Position numbers and translations under genes: made by a program. The notes under the pieces are model-generated. The model had not been told where the DNA came from and did not search any database. It worked only from the letters and a program-made list of their open reading frames with translations. Positions 1 through 12,400 of a stretch of 64,000 nt of DNA are shown here, piece by piece. Source of the DNA: Brasenia schreberi (lineage: Eukaryota > Streptophyta > Magnoliopsida > Nymphaeales > Cabombaceae); assembly GCA_036023115.1 (NCBI GenBank), contig JAYKKT010000086.1, positions 16,135,501-16,199,500 on the forward strand, given 5' to 3'. The stretch's first letter is position 1; each line of letters starts with the position of its first letter.

Positions 1-184
1 AGAACACCATCATGAATAGAAGAAAGAAGAAACAGATCTGAAAATAACAATTGAAGAGCATTAAGAGTCAACAGTTCACATGAAAATTCAATCTGATTGA
101 GGGTTTTGTTGCAAATCGAATTATGGTTACATTTAAGAAGAAGGTTGTTAATCATGTGAAAGGGGACAAAAATCCCTCGCAGAT

Positions 185-234
185 CAACAGCAACAACTAC
201 AACTAAGCCTTTCCCCAAACTAGATGGGGTCGCT
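185..234 (-). mobile_element. 50-bp 5'-truncated RTE LINE tail with 19-bp target-site duplication
   Basis: This insert reads, on the minus strand, as the 3' end of the RTE LINE seen at 30.4-38.2 kb (ACCCCATCTAGT..., AAGGCTTAGTTG-type tail, with slight changes). It is flanked by 166-184 and 235-253, which match at 18 of 19 bases (ACAAAAATCCCTC[G/A]CAGAT). It sits in intron 4 of the TBC gene and is an extreme 5' truncation. Confidence 0.75.
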
Positions 235-426
235 ACAAAAATCCCTCACAGATATGTGATTTTTTTCAGTTCTCCTAAAAGGCATATGATAATGAATTAA
301 GATAAACATTTTTCCATATAAGCTGCTACCTATTGATGGTATAATCAGATAAGCAGAACTACTTACCACATAGGTCTAGAACTCTGAAACATCATGCAAG
401 TTAGAAATAAGAAAACAAACGTATAC

Positions 427-3400
427 CTATTTGGTGCAGGGTACGGTTCCATTGGATTTCTTTCTTGTCCATTGGCCGTTTCTCAGTGGATCCAATTTTA
501 CTCAACCCAGAAGAACCACTTTCTGATCTCAAATCATCAATTACTGTACCATCCAGTTCTTCTCGATGAGTATTATTACTCTCACTCTCAACAGCACCAC
601 TATCATGCTGCCACAAGGACAAATCTTTCTCAACGTTGGCTTTCAAAAGTACTACAGGATCCTGAATCGGTTCACCATCTTCAGTGACTATTGGTGCAGT
701 TATAATCCTTCCACTACCAATGACAGAATTCATCTTTCGACATTCTTCTTTCCAGATAGCATATTTCTCCCTGGAGTACAAGAACAGAAGATACAAGAAG
801 GCAGAATCATTAAAAAACTATAGCCTACCATAAATTTCAACAATTAGCAAATTCTGATAAAGTTTTTAAAACTATAAAAGGAAATTACAGTAGGAAACAG
901 GTCTGGAACCACTTCCCGAGCTGATTAGGTTTATAGAAATAAAATGTTAACCATAGGAAGGCCTTCTGTAGATCACAATAGCAACATGACAAGTCTGAAG
1001 ATGAACTACATGGTTTTACAAGTTTATCTGCGGTTTTGACAAAAGAAGGTATCTGAAAATATTATCCCTAAAGAAACTATATTTATGCATCCAGTGAATA
1101 GACCATATGAAACTAATGATCCCTGTTTGTGGGGAGAAAATCAAATAGAAAAACTGCAAGAAAGAGAAAACAGCTTTATCAAGTTTTCATCTACATTAAC
1201 ACAGTAAACAAAGAAGAATAAGAATGAAATAAACCCAAAAGAAGTGTAAAGGGTAATAGAAAGAAGATATTTCACGTGTACCATTATTGCAGCAATACAA
1301 TTATCTCAAAGGTACTCTAAAGGAGTGAAAGGTACTTAAAGAACAGGATAAAATAAATGCACACACGCAAACTTGAAGTAAGAGGAATCCAGCAAAGGCT
1401 CGTTATTGCTATGATGCGTTCAATTATAACAGGATAAACCACAATTATATGACAATCCTTAATGAGGAAAGGAAATAGTTATTGAGAAGAATAATAATCT
1501 TATTGATTAAAAGATAAAAGCAACTTACAGTATATGGCAGATTGGAGGCATTCCTCCAATCTGCCCAATACAAGAAGACTCTCGGCTCCACACTGCTGCC
1601 GCCACTTTCTCTTTTCATCTCTTCTAACTAATCCCTAATTAGCTATTAATACCCTGTAGCCTTCCTACCGACATGATTTTCTCAAGTGGTTCGAGCAAAT
1701 ACGTCAAGGTTCCATTTTTTTCATTACACACTGCACTTTCATGCTTATCTCTCTCACTACTTCATCCCTTGTCCCTTAGGTTCTGATCTTGATGCATCCC
1801 ATCACATTTCAAGTACAATGTTTTGTTCTTCAACTTTACTTCAAGTTATTTTCCGGTTACTTCAATAATGGTTCCTTAAACACAACCTCGCGGATCGGGC
1901 ACTGCTAATCTCCCTTCCTTCATCAAGGCAGTCAATTTCTATATCCTTGGTCCTTTTCATAAAAACAGCTTTTGGATTTTCAGAAGCTATATGCAAATTG
2001 TTCAAGCGTTCGATTGTCACATATGAGTGGTTTCATTTCCTTGCATAACCTCCCGAAAGTTCTTTAAGATCGAATCGACTTGAAAACGGATGTTGTGTCC
2101 AAGGTTGTTCTGCACACCAGCATCGAGGCCATAGCTCGACTTCTCAAGACTGGATCTTGTTTAACAACGGATGTTTCTTACGCCTTCCATGAGATTGGGT
2201 CCGTTACCTCCAATGCTAAACTACCTGGCCACCATGGTAAGTCGGATCTTACTATTTCGCAGTCGTTCAGTAACTCCGTCTGATCAAGCTATTCGAATAA
2301 TCCACATGACTTGAGCATTCCTTTCATCATTTCATAGAGTGAATCTTTCTTCTTGAGCCTCATTCTTGATGTCATTTGATAATCTGAGACACGACACCCC
2401 ATGTACTGTTCTACTTTTTAGCAGAGTTTAGGAAGCGGCTTACCACTACACTTGCTGGACAGTTAAGTAATGTCGTAGTCTAATTAACAATGTTCAGAGT
2501 CAGTTAACTTCCCAACAAAACGTTCAGTACTTTACTCAGAAATTAAACCATTGAGGCCCTTCCCCGACTTCGATGCATTGAGTTTGATAATTTCGGATCC
2601 ATGGACTATCAACTATGGTTTCATGGCATTCTCACCAAACATTCATGCTTCCTCATAGGACCTCACATAAGTATACTTTTCTTCGACGACACCAATAGCA
2701 CCACCTTCTGTATTGATTGGGCGGCCTTAACCCTACCAAATATCGTGAGAGGACCCCAGTCTGTTTTCGTGAAGAGTCTGATCGAATAGATGTTGCTTAT
2801 CAATCGTTACATCTCGGCCATATTGCTGATAACCGGCCATTGTCCGTTGATAACTAATGCGTCAACATACAGCGATAAGATAGATGCATACTCTTCCGCC
2901 ACGTAACGTGAAGCACTTATAAACATAGAATTCCTGACTGGTGGCTAATCACAAATCGAATCATCTCATGTCTTGCCAATCATGGATGTGGTAAGACCTT
3001 GGCCTCCTAAACCAAGCTCATAGGAGATTGTCCTTCAATGACGAAGTATCTAGAGACCGTGCAGACGATAGTACTGTGTCCAGAAGACTTTCTTCGAGCA
3101 CATACTCTTTGAAATCCAAGAGGTTGCTGCAGTACATACTTTCGCTTCCTCTCTAGACCTGCCATCGCACAGGTTCAATCATTTCTGCATATCCAAGTCA
3201 CCATGAAGAGGCCGTTGTCGAATGGCACTGACCGCTTTGGACAAACCTATCAACACTGGGACCACTTACTTCCTCATAAAGGTTATTCCACAGGAGAGAA
3301 AGTATCCTCCAGACAATCTAATAGCCAAAAGTCACAGATGTAACCCTTTTCCCCGCCACAAGATCTGCTTTGAGGAGCTCCTGCAGATCACAATTTTACC

Positions 3401-6400
3401 GATCGACCCATCTCGACGCGTGGAAAAGCCATTCGTCTACAACCATCCAACATCTCCTGTGAGTGAATAAAGAACTGACTTCTCACTTCTTGTACCATCA
3501 TAGAAGCGCACTATGTTTGTCATTCAATCCATCGTCTTGTGTTCCATCCCTGGACGGGACAAGTCGCACCTTTATCCCAGTGGACGGGAGACATGCTACT
3601 GATTAGGAAATGCTTTAAAGACAAGCACAAGTGGTAAAGAAGAGAGTGCGTTGATAACTCCTAAAGCAAAATAATGCTGCTGGTATGGGTACGAGTAGAC
3701 CGATACCTTATAATCATTATGATAGTTCCAATGGGGGAGACGGGGAGTCAGTCTCAAAGCCGCGCCTGCGTGAGCGTGCGGTACACATGAGTTGGTTCCT
3801 AGAGAACCGCAATGACCTCGCAGCGTATCCTGCAGGGTTAGGAAATAAAGGCATTCAAATTGCTGCTTCATGGCCTGGCGTGATAAGTGTGGAAGAAACG
3901 GCTCACAGCCGGGGACCGTACGGGTAGAGGGCGCGCCTGACTGACAAAGGATTCAGCACGGTGATCCGAAGTAGTTGTTAGTATGATTGGGCTAACCTTC
4001 GACGAGTTGCTAAGGGAGACGACTCAAAGAAGCCTAGTATAGACTGAAGACAAGTCTTCAAATGAGAGATAAGTCTTCTGTAACGCCTGAAAGTTAGCTG
4101 AGCCCATAACGATAACCGTGATTTAGCAATTGTATGAATTGATCGAAGTAAAGACACTGTGCTTTATCGGGCCACACAACCTAAGGTCGCATTTAGACCA
4201 GATCGAGATGTATGGACAATTTACATCAATTATCAATTTTAAATGACCACTAGGCGTATGTAAGAATAAAGAACATCTCACATGTGGAAACAAGACACGG
4301 TGGACCTCGGTTATCAAGTACTGATAGGATGGTATGCGAGGTAAATTAAGGTAGCATGCAAGTAAGTGACAAGGGTCACTCAAATATAACGTAATACGCT
4401 ATGGAACCCGACTATGGAGTAAGCAAGATCTAAGAATGCCAAGTCGACCACAATAAGGTGCCCTATTTTTACGTCTCGCCTACCCCATTTTGTCGAGGTG
4501 TAATGGGCACAAGATGTTACGGTGAAGAATGCCACAGAAAGCCATAAAGGTTCGAAATTGATGAGATATAGACTACTAGCACATTATCACTACTAGAGTA
4601 CATGGATAGGAACACCAACCGAATTGAGTTTTAATTTCGGGTAAAACTTTTGAAGATGGATATTTAAAAATAACTTCGACCGCTGTAATAAAAATAACCA
4701 AAGTACATCGAGACCATAATCATCAATAAAGCGTAACAAAGATACTGGAACCCTAAAAGTAGAAATAAGTATTTAATTAAGACCCCATACATCAAAGTGA
4801 ATAAGTTCAAAAGGTTTAGATCGTCGAGAATCACTTAAAGGATAAGATGCCCTTTGGTGTTTCCCAAGTTGACAGACTTCACATTCAGACTGAGATTTAT
4901 TGGACTGGACTCTAAATTGAGGAATAACATATGGAATTTTTGACACTGCGAGATGACCAAGACAATAATGCCAAAGACGAAGATCTGCATCTTGAACTGG
5001 TGTTGCTGAAACGCTGTAAGAGGTGGAAGACTGAGAATAGTCTTCAAGAATGTATAATCCTTTTTGTAGTTTACCATGTCCAAAGGTTTTCCCCGTCTTC
5101 AGATCCTGAAATACACAACCAGTACGATGAAAAGTTACACAACAATCCAAGACACGAGTTAAAGAGCTCACTGATAGAAGATTTATCGAAAAACTTGGAA
5201 CATGAAATATTGATGGTAAATCTGAAATACATGTAGATACACTTTTTGGTCTAATCATATAAGTGAAAGAACCATCTGCCAATTTAATTGGTTCCTAATC
5301 TTTAAGAGTCTTATAAGCTGAAAAATATGAGAATTCTTATACCATATGATCAGTGGCCCCTGAATCAATTATCCAAGTTTTAGAATGAGAAGTAGAGGAG
5401 TGGTTACCCTTTATTGTATGTGTAGCCTAAGCAATTGTAGCTTGGGTGGAGGAAGCAGAGGATTGTTCAGAGAATTTATGTTCAAGACCTTCTATTCTTT
5501 TTATAATTTCCTAAATGCCATCAGTGCTGGGAGTTGAACTTTCTGTAGAATAGACTGAGGTATTGCGATTTCGATAGTAATCTGGTTTTCTATGTAATTC
5601 CCAACAATGATCTATGGTATGACGCGATTTGCCATAATGGGAGCAAACAAGTTTTTCCCTGTCGTCTGAATTAGATCGACCACGGCCACGGCCACGACTC
5701 TGGTGTCCCCTTCTGCCACGAAAATGAGAATTGTCTCCTCTTACTTGAAGTGCATGCTGATCTGTACTAATAACATGATTCTTCTCAAGATTCCTGCGAT
5801 CTTCTCTGATTAATAAGGAGTAAACAGTTCTCAAAGTAGGAAGCTCTTCTCTGCTTAAGATATTCAGTTTTACTGATTCAAATTCTGGATTTACACCCCA
5901 CAATAAATCAAATACTTTCTTCTTTTCAATTTCACCGTTTCTTTCATTATAACAAGCAGAACACTTGATATTCGTATAGTAGAGTAATTCATCCCAAAGA
6001 CCTCGGAGATCTGCATAATATTCACTGATAGACCGATTGGCTTGTTTGCACTTTCTGATTCTCTCCAGAATCTCATATTCTTTGGCAATATTCTTCTTTC
6101 GGGAATAAGCATCTGCTACTGCACACCAAATCTCATGGACAGATTTTAAAAACATAAATATTTTAGCAATTGATGGAATCATTGACCGGAGCAACCACAA
6201 TGATATTAATGTATCTTCTCTTTTCTAGGTTGAATAAAGACTGTCATGAGGCTTTGGAATTGAAGATTGACCCATTAAATGTGTCCATCTCCCCCTTGCT
6301 ACAATTGCAAGTTCCAGATCTTGCACATTCCATGTAATTTCGACCATCTAATTTAGTTGTGGTTATCTGAAGAGTTTCTGTTTTTTCAAACAAACCAGAT

Positions 6401-9400
6401 TGTTCGCTTGTATGAAAGGAATTATTAATGCCTTTACCTTTGTCAGCTATGGATTATGAAATCTGAACTAAACACTGAAGCAAGGTTGAATCGTGTAGTG
6501 TGGTAAGACAGGATGATCACGATTTTACTAAAAAATTAAGAAACAATAATATGCCGTAATTCGATTTCTTGAACGAAGTTATTTGTTGTTGCTCCACAAA
6601 TCTGATTTCTTGAAATCTTTTTGTCAAGATTCAGATTTAATTAACTTCACACAAGAGACGCCCATGAGAGAATATCTAGTTGAACGTAGATACTAGGAAA
6701 TAATCACAATTTGTGAATCAGCCTGCCAGGCAGAAATCCTGATTATTTACCACTTGAAATGTATTTCTTCACCAAAAAAGAACTTGTATTTCTTCACACA
6801 TGAAGAAGTAAGGTTGAATCGTGTAGTGTGGTAAGACAGGATGATCACGATTTTACTAAAAAATTAAGAAACAATAATATGCCGTAATTCGATTTCTTGA
6901 ACGAAGTTATTTGTTGCTGCTCCACAAATCTGATTTCTTGAAATCTTTTTGTCAAGATTCAGATTTAATTAACTTCACACAAGAGACGCCCATGAGAGAA
7001 TATCTAGTTGAACGTAGATACCAGGAAATAATCACAATTTGTGAATCAGCCTGCCAGGTAGAAATCCTGATTATTTACCACTTGAAATGTATTTCTTCAC
7101 CAAAAAAGAACTTGTATTTCTTCACACATGAAGAAGTCCACGTCTGCCCCTTGTTTGTGATTCTTCACCACTTGATAATCTTCTAAAATCTGTATAGAAC
7201 CTGCCAGCTATAAATCGCAGGTTAAGATGACAGCCACTTAAAATCAGAATCTCCCAATAATTAATCGCAGATGAAGTATGAATCTCGATAGTATTATGAT
7301 AAACTGAATATCGATGAAGTCTACTAATAAAGCCCATAGTCTTCAACTCCTTCTCGGTCTTTGAAAAAAAAACATATCACAGCGGTCACAAATGAAGTGC
7401 CGATCAAGAATCGATTTCTCCCAGATGTGGTGAATATCTTCCCGCACACCACTCAAATTCTTTTTAATAAAAAAAACGGTTTGCAGACCTTCTAGGCTCT
7501 GATACCATATTAAGAAGAATAATAATCTTATTGATTAAAAGATAAAAGCAACTTCCAGTATATTCGGCTCCACACTGCTGCCGCCACTTTCTCTTTTCAT
7601 CTCTTCTAACTAAACCCTAATTAGCTATTAATACCATGTCTAACTTAATTTCCTAATCTACCCCTAATAAGTATTAACTATATCTAAAGTGATATAAGAC
7701 TCAAAATGACATGAGACATGCATATTTACACGACCCAAATTTCCTTACACTGCACGACTTTCCTTAACAATAGTAAACCGCCAGGTAGACCACTTTTGCA
7801 GTACAGAAGAGTTACATTCCTCTAGCATTTGCTACTAAAGTACTTAAAGTGAACAAACATGATTTATGTTGACAATACCTTGTTAAAACGTTATGGTGCA
7901 AAAGGCCCCTGTTCCCTGCTTGGATCAAACAGGCTGTCAGAATGATTGCTACCAGCAAGTCATTCAACAACATTGCAAGCTAATCACGGAGATGTTGGAA
8001 TAGTACCAAGTGAATCAAATGTATGGCTATTCTTGCATCAAAACTTTCAAGGCCAATTGCACATCGAACTGCTGACTGACTCAATCCACACGCCCTCTTG
8101 ATTTTGATGAGATCTGTGCTACCCATGCCCCAAACTGTAACTGCTTACTGGGTCCTGAAGTAGGTCTTTCCTGAAGCACCATACTCTCAGGATTGGTCAG
8201 ACTTATTGCAACTAGATTGAAGGCAATCCATGAAAAAGGATTTATTGGTTAATCTGATCATAGTTTTCTAGGTGACAGTAGTCGATGGAGGTTTGTAGTG
8301 TTAGAGTAGACACAACATGCATGCACACGCGCACACATGAATGCATGCATTTGTGCACATTGAGTATACACATCATAACAATTAAGACACCATTTAAATT
8401 ATCAGTGTTTCTCCTCTGTTTCAAATGTTCTTTATTATGTCTACATTTAGTAAAAGTAGAAAAGCTAAGAAAGAATCTTGAGACAAGTACGGGAGCCATC
8501 CTGACATTTCTAGGTGACATAAGTTTGCATTCCAACAGGAATGGAAAGAATTGAACACTGTCAGAAGGATTAGTTATGTTAGTAATTTTTAAGGTTAGAG
8601 AAGGCACAAGAGTATACAAACAACAGAACTTAGCATAGGAAAGTTAAGTACCTCCTTCGTTCTCTTAATTGGTGTCGCTCCTTATAAGTGCTATTTGGAT
8701 CAAAACAACCAAGAAGGAACTCCCAAACTGCTCCTCTTATGGATGGGTGGATTCCCTACCAAGAAATTGACAAAGCACAGAAACACATTAAATAGGCATT
8801 GAACATAGAATAAGCAATTAAATCTGTCAAGCACAACAAAGATATTACATCCAGAAGAGGAACTTATTTCATAATCAAATACATCTCCACTGATCAACTG
8901 TCTTTCTACTTTGAAAAGAAATGCAGATCGAATGGAATATAAGACTTTGCATTGGCATGTCTCTCTTTATGTCACATAGTAATTGCAATAGATAGAGAAT
9001 GCAAGGCCAGGCATGAAGATGCAGGCAGTTGGATGATTAGAAACTACTATAGTGCATTTCATTTAGGTGCAACATAACAGTATGAAATGCACAAGTAATA
9101 GAAAGAACAAAGAAAAGTTTGTTATACTTCCAAATAGGATCAGCATTTTCACTGAAACAATCTTGAAAACATGGCAAGAATTATTCTGGTGTACCCTAAG
9201 GCATGAGACACTCATGACTAAATTAATTATACATTTATGTTTCCTAAATATTATGGAGCAACAATTAGACCTGCTATGTTTTATGGTTCTAAATCTTGAA
9301 AATATGGCAAGAATTATTCTGACGTACCCTAAGGCATGAGACACTCATGACTAAATTAATTATACATTATGTTTCCTAAATACTATGGAGCAATAATTAG

Positions 9401-12400
9401 ACTTGCTATGTTTTATGGTTCTAAGTGTTGGGTAGTTAATCATCAATATGTACAAAAGATGTCCATGACAGAAATGAAATGTTGAGATGGATAAGTGGTC
9501 ATACACAGAAAGGCCGTATGCATAATGAGGTTATTAGAAACAAATTCAGGGTGGCACCAATAGAGAATAAAATAAGAGAAAATTGTTTAAGATGGTTTGG
9601 ACATATAGAAAGACGACCAAAGGAAGCTCCACTAAAAAGGTATCAAAAACTAATTGTGAAAATTTTAAAAGAGAAAGAGGAAGACCACAAAAGTGTTGGA
9701 AAGAAACAATAAAGAATGATCTAGCTCATGTTGAGTTAACTGCTAACATAGCATATTATAGGGTTTTGTAGAAACAAAGAATCCATGTAGCCGACCCCAT
9801 CTAGTATGGGAAAAGGCTTAGTTGTTGTTGTTGTTGTTGTTTTCTAATCAAGATCCAGTGGGAGCATCTAATTTATACCTTTCTGCATATGACTGACTAT
9901 ATCCACAACAAACCTTCTTACCCATCGGTGAATTCTTCCAAGTGTATCACCAATTTGAACACGCCCTTCTACCGTAAAAGCAGCATGCCATGCTCGTTCA
10001 CTGAGAGTTCTTTTCCTGGTCTGCATATATAGAATAGTTCATGGCATTAGCTGCTGAAAATGATCTCATTCTTAATCTGTTTGCACGTGACTGCCAGTCA
10101 CATGCTGGTTGCACTTCAACACAAACGGAAAACAAGTTACACTGGAAAAGCTTTATGAAAAAAGAACCAGAGCTAGACACACTTTCAGGCATGTCTAGCT
10201 TTCTATTCAATGATATGAACTTCATCAACACTAAATCTCTTTTATAAGAAAGAAAACAAATGAACATGGAAATCAAAATGTTTCGAAAGAAAGCTTCCAT
10301 GACTTGCTTGTGGTTGAAGTTCTCCTGAAGCGTTTGAGTATGATGAGATTGATGATATATAGCCACATGGGATACCTTGTGAGGACTAGGCCAAAGAGAG
10401 GCTTTAAGTAGCATAGGTAATCTAGCATATTATAAAAGAATCATACTCTTGGAAAAAAATTAAAATACAAAAATGATAATTAAGAATAATTGTTACATAG
10501 TAATTCATCATAAAACATGCCCTTGTTAAGAAGGACCAGGCAGCTAGGGCCCTTTAGACCGCCAGGGACAACCTGGCCAATGGCTAGTTTTTCTAGGATG
10601 CTGGCCAACGTCTTTGTAAGGCCTATATAAGCACATTATGTGTTGTTTTGTAATGTATGCTAGTATAGCTAAGTGTGTATGCTCTGTGTTAAGTTCTTGA
10701 ATAAAGATTTGCTATTTGTTGTGTTCTTCGGATCACTTGTGTGATTGATTGTTTGCTAATACGAGAAGGGGTTGTTACTAGACCTCAAGTGAGCACTTAA
10801 AGGTGTTGTTTTGCTGTTAAGGATCTCAATATTCTTACATGGTATCAGAGTTGAATCGCTCTTGGGATTGCATTGGGAAGCGGGCCACATAGGAGAAACC
10901 ATTCATGAGAAAAGGAAGTCACTAGGATTTGCTGGAAATTACATATTGAGGTATTTTTCATTAAGTTTCAAGTATTGATTCAAGAATCCTAATGGAAGAA
11001 AAGGGATTTAACTTTTATTTGACTAGTTAAAATTATAAGACATGGGCCCAAACTATGAAAAATTATCTATATTTTAAAAAGTTATGGGATTATTTCAATA
11101 GTATCAAAGTAGAACCATTAATTGACTCTACTTTAGAACAAAGAGAAGAATATGAAGGACACGGAACAATCTTATGGATCCTTATGAATAATATAAATGA
11201 CCATGTGCAAGATACTTTATCTGATCTTACAAATGCTAAGGATGTGGGAATATTTAAAATGGATTCATGCACAAAGTGATTAGCACATAGAATGTCTCTA
11301 CGAGATCGGCTCCAATCACTTTGACAAGGAGAAAAGAAAATGAATGAATATTATAGTAAATTTTATAACATAAGGAACCAGCTTTGATCCTATGAAAAGA
11401 AATGTATAGTGTTTGGATGGAAGACAGTGTGAACTGAATGAAGACTTTATCTATTAAATCCTTAGAAGTCTAAGAGAAGAATTTGAAGGAGTGCAATCTG
11501 CACTAATGCATCGAAAGTTGTTTCTAACAAAGGAAGAAGCCCTTGCGGAACTTCTTATAGAAGAAATAAGGATCAAGGAAGCAAAAATACAAAGAGACTT
11601 TATGCTGACTGCTTCTAGACCAGGAGTAAACATACAACCCTATCGTCCTCCACACTTGAAACCATATGGACAAAATAATGCAAAAAAGGAGGTAATTTTT
11701 TTATTGTAAAGAATTAGGACATGTTCTTAAATATTGTCCTAAGGCAAAGAAAAGTGTTGTTGCGGTTGATGGAGAAGGAGAATAAAGCTTTGCTCTTTGT
11801 GAACTTCAAGACAAGATAAAACAACTTAAAGAGAAAACAAAAGAAAATATATCCATCAACACGGTGTGTTCTACCATTTATGGTGGAACAACGGGTATGA
11901 AATCATAGTTTCTTGATTTTGGAGTCTCCTTCCACATGACATGTGAAGAGAACCTTTTAAGCACATGCAAACACAAAAAATTTGATTCATATGTTTTTAC
12001 TACAGACAGGACCAAATTAAATACTGATAAAATTGGAAATCTTCAAAATAAAAACTTTCAGTTTTGAAAATAAGTTTGGTTTCAAAGTTAAACTTAAACC
12101 TATTTTCAGTGTCACTAATTTCTGATAATGGATGTGTAGTCACCTTCTCATCAAATGGTTACATTATACAGGATAGCCTATCGAAGAAGGTGATTGGATA
12201 TAGATATAGAGAAGGAGGACCCTATGTGACGGACTGCCTACATAGTCAAAATGTTGGGCATTATAATGTTTTATCAAAAGATATACTTTTGTGGCACAAG
12301 AGACTTGGTCAGCCCTTCAGTTGGAATAAAATTGTTAAAGACTTCTTTTACAAATATTGTTCTCTTGGAAAAATGAAATGTCTTCCGTTTTCACAAAGAA

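Larger units (their letters stand above)
1480..7769 (-). mobile_element. Copia A: rearranged Ty1-copia element in TBC intron 3
   Basis: The ends are set by a 5-bp TSD, ATAGT, at 1475-1479 and 7770-7774. In minus-strand order: 5' LTR 7508-7769, primer-binding site 7495-7507, a region with a 328-bp tandem duplication, gag and protease/GAG-pre-integrase remnants (about 6470-4773), an unrelated 3.1-kb block (1655-4770), and the R/U5 end of the 3' LTR (1480-1654). Integrase, reverse transcriptase, RNase H and the 3' U3 are missing and appear replaced by the block. The gag resembles Copia C (44-48 kb), so the two belong to related families. Confidence 0.85.

Noticed and set aside
3596..3927. Overlapping 80-91 codon frames in the Copia A block
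   Set aside because: No family match, no continuation, and frames open on both strands. Probably chance in GC-richer DNA.
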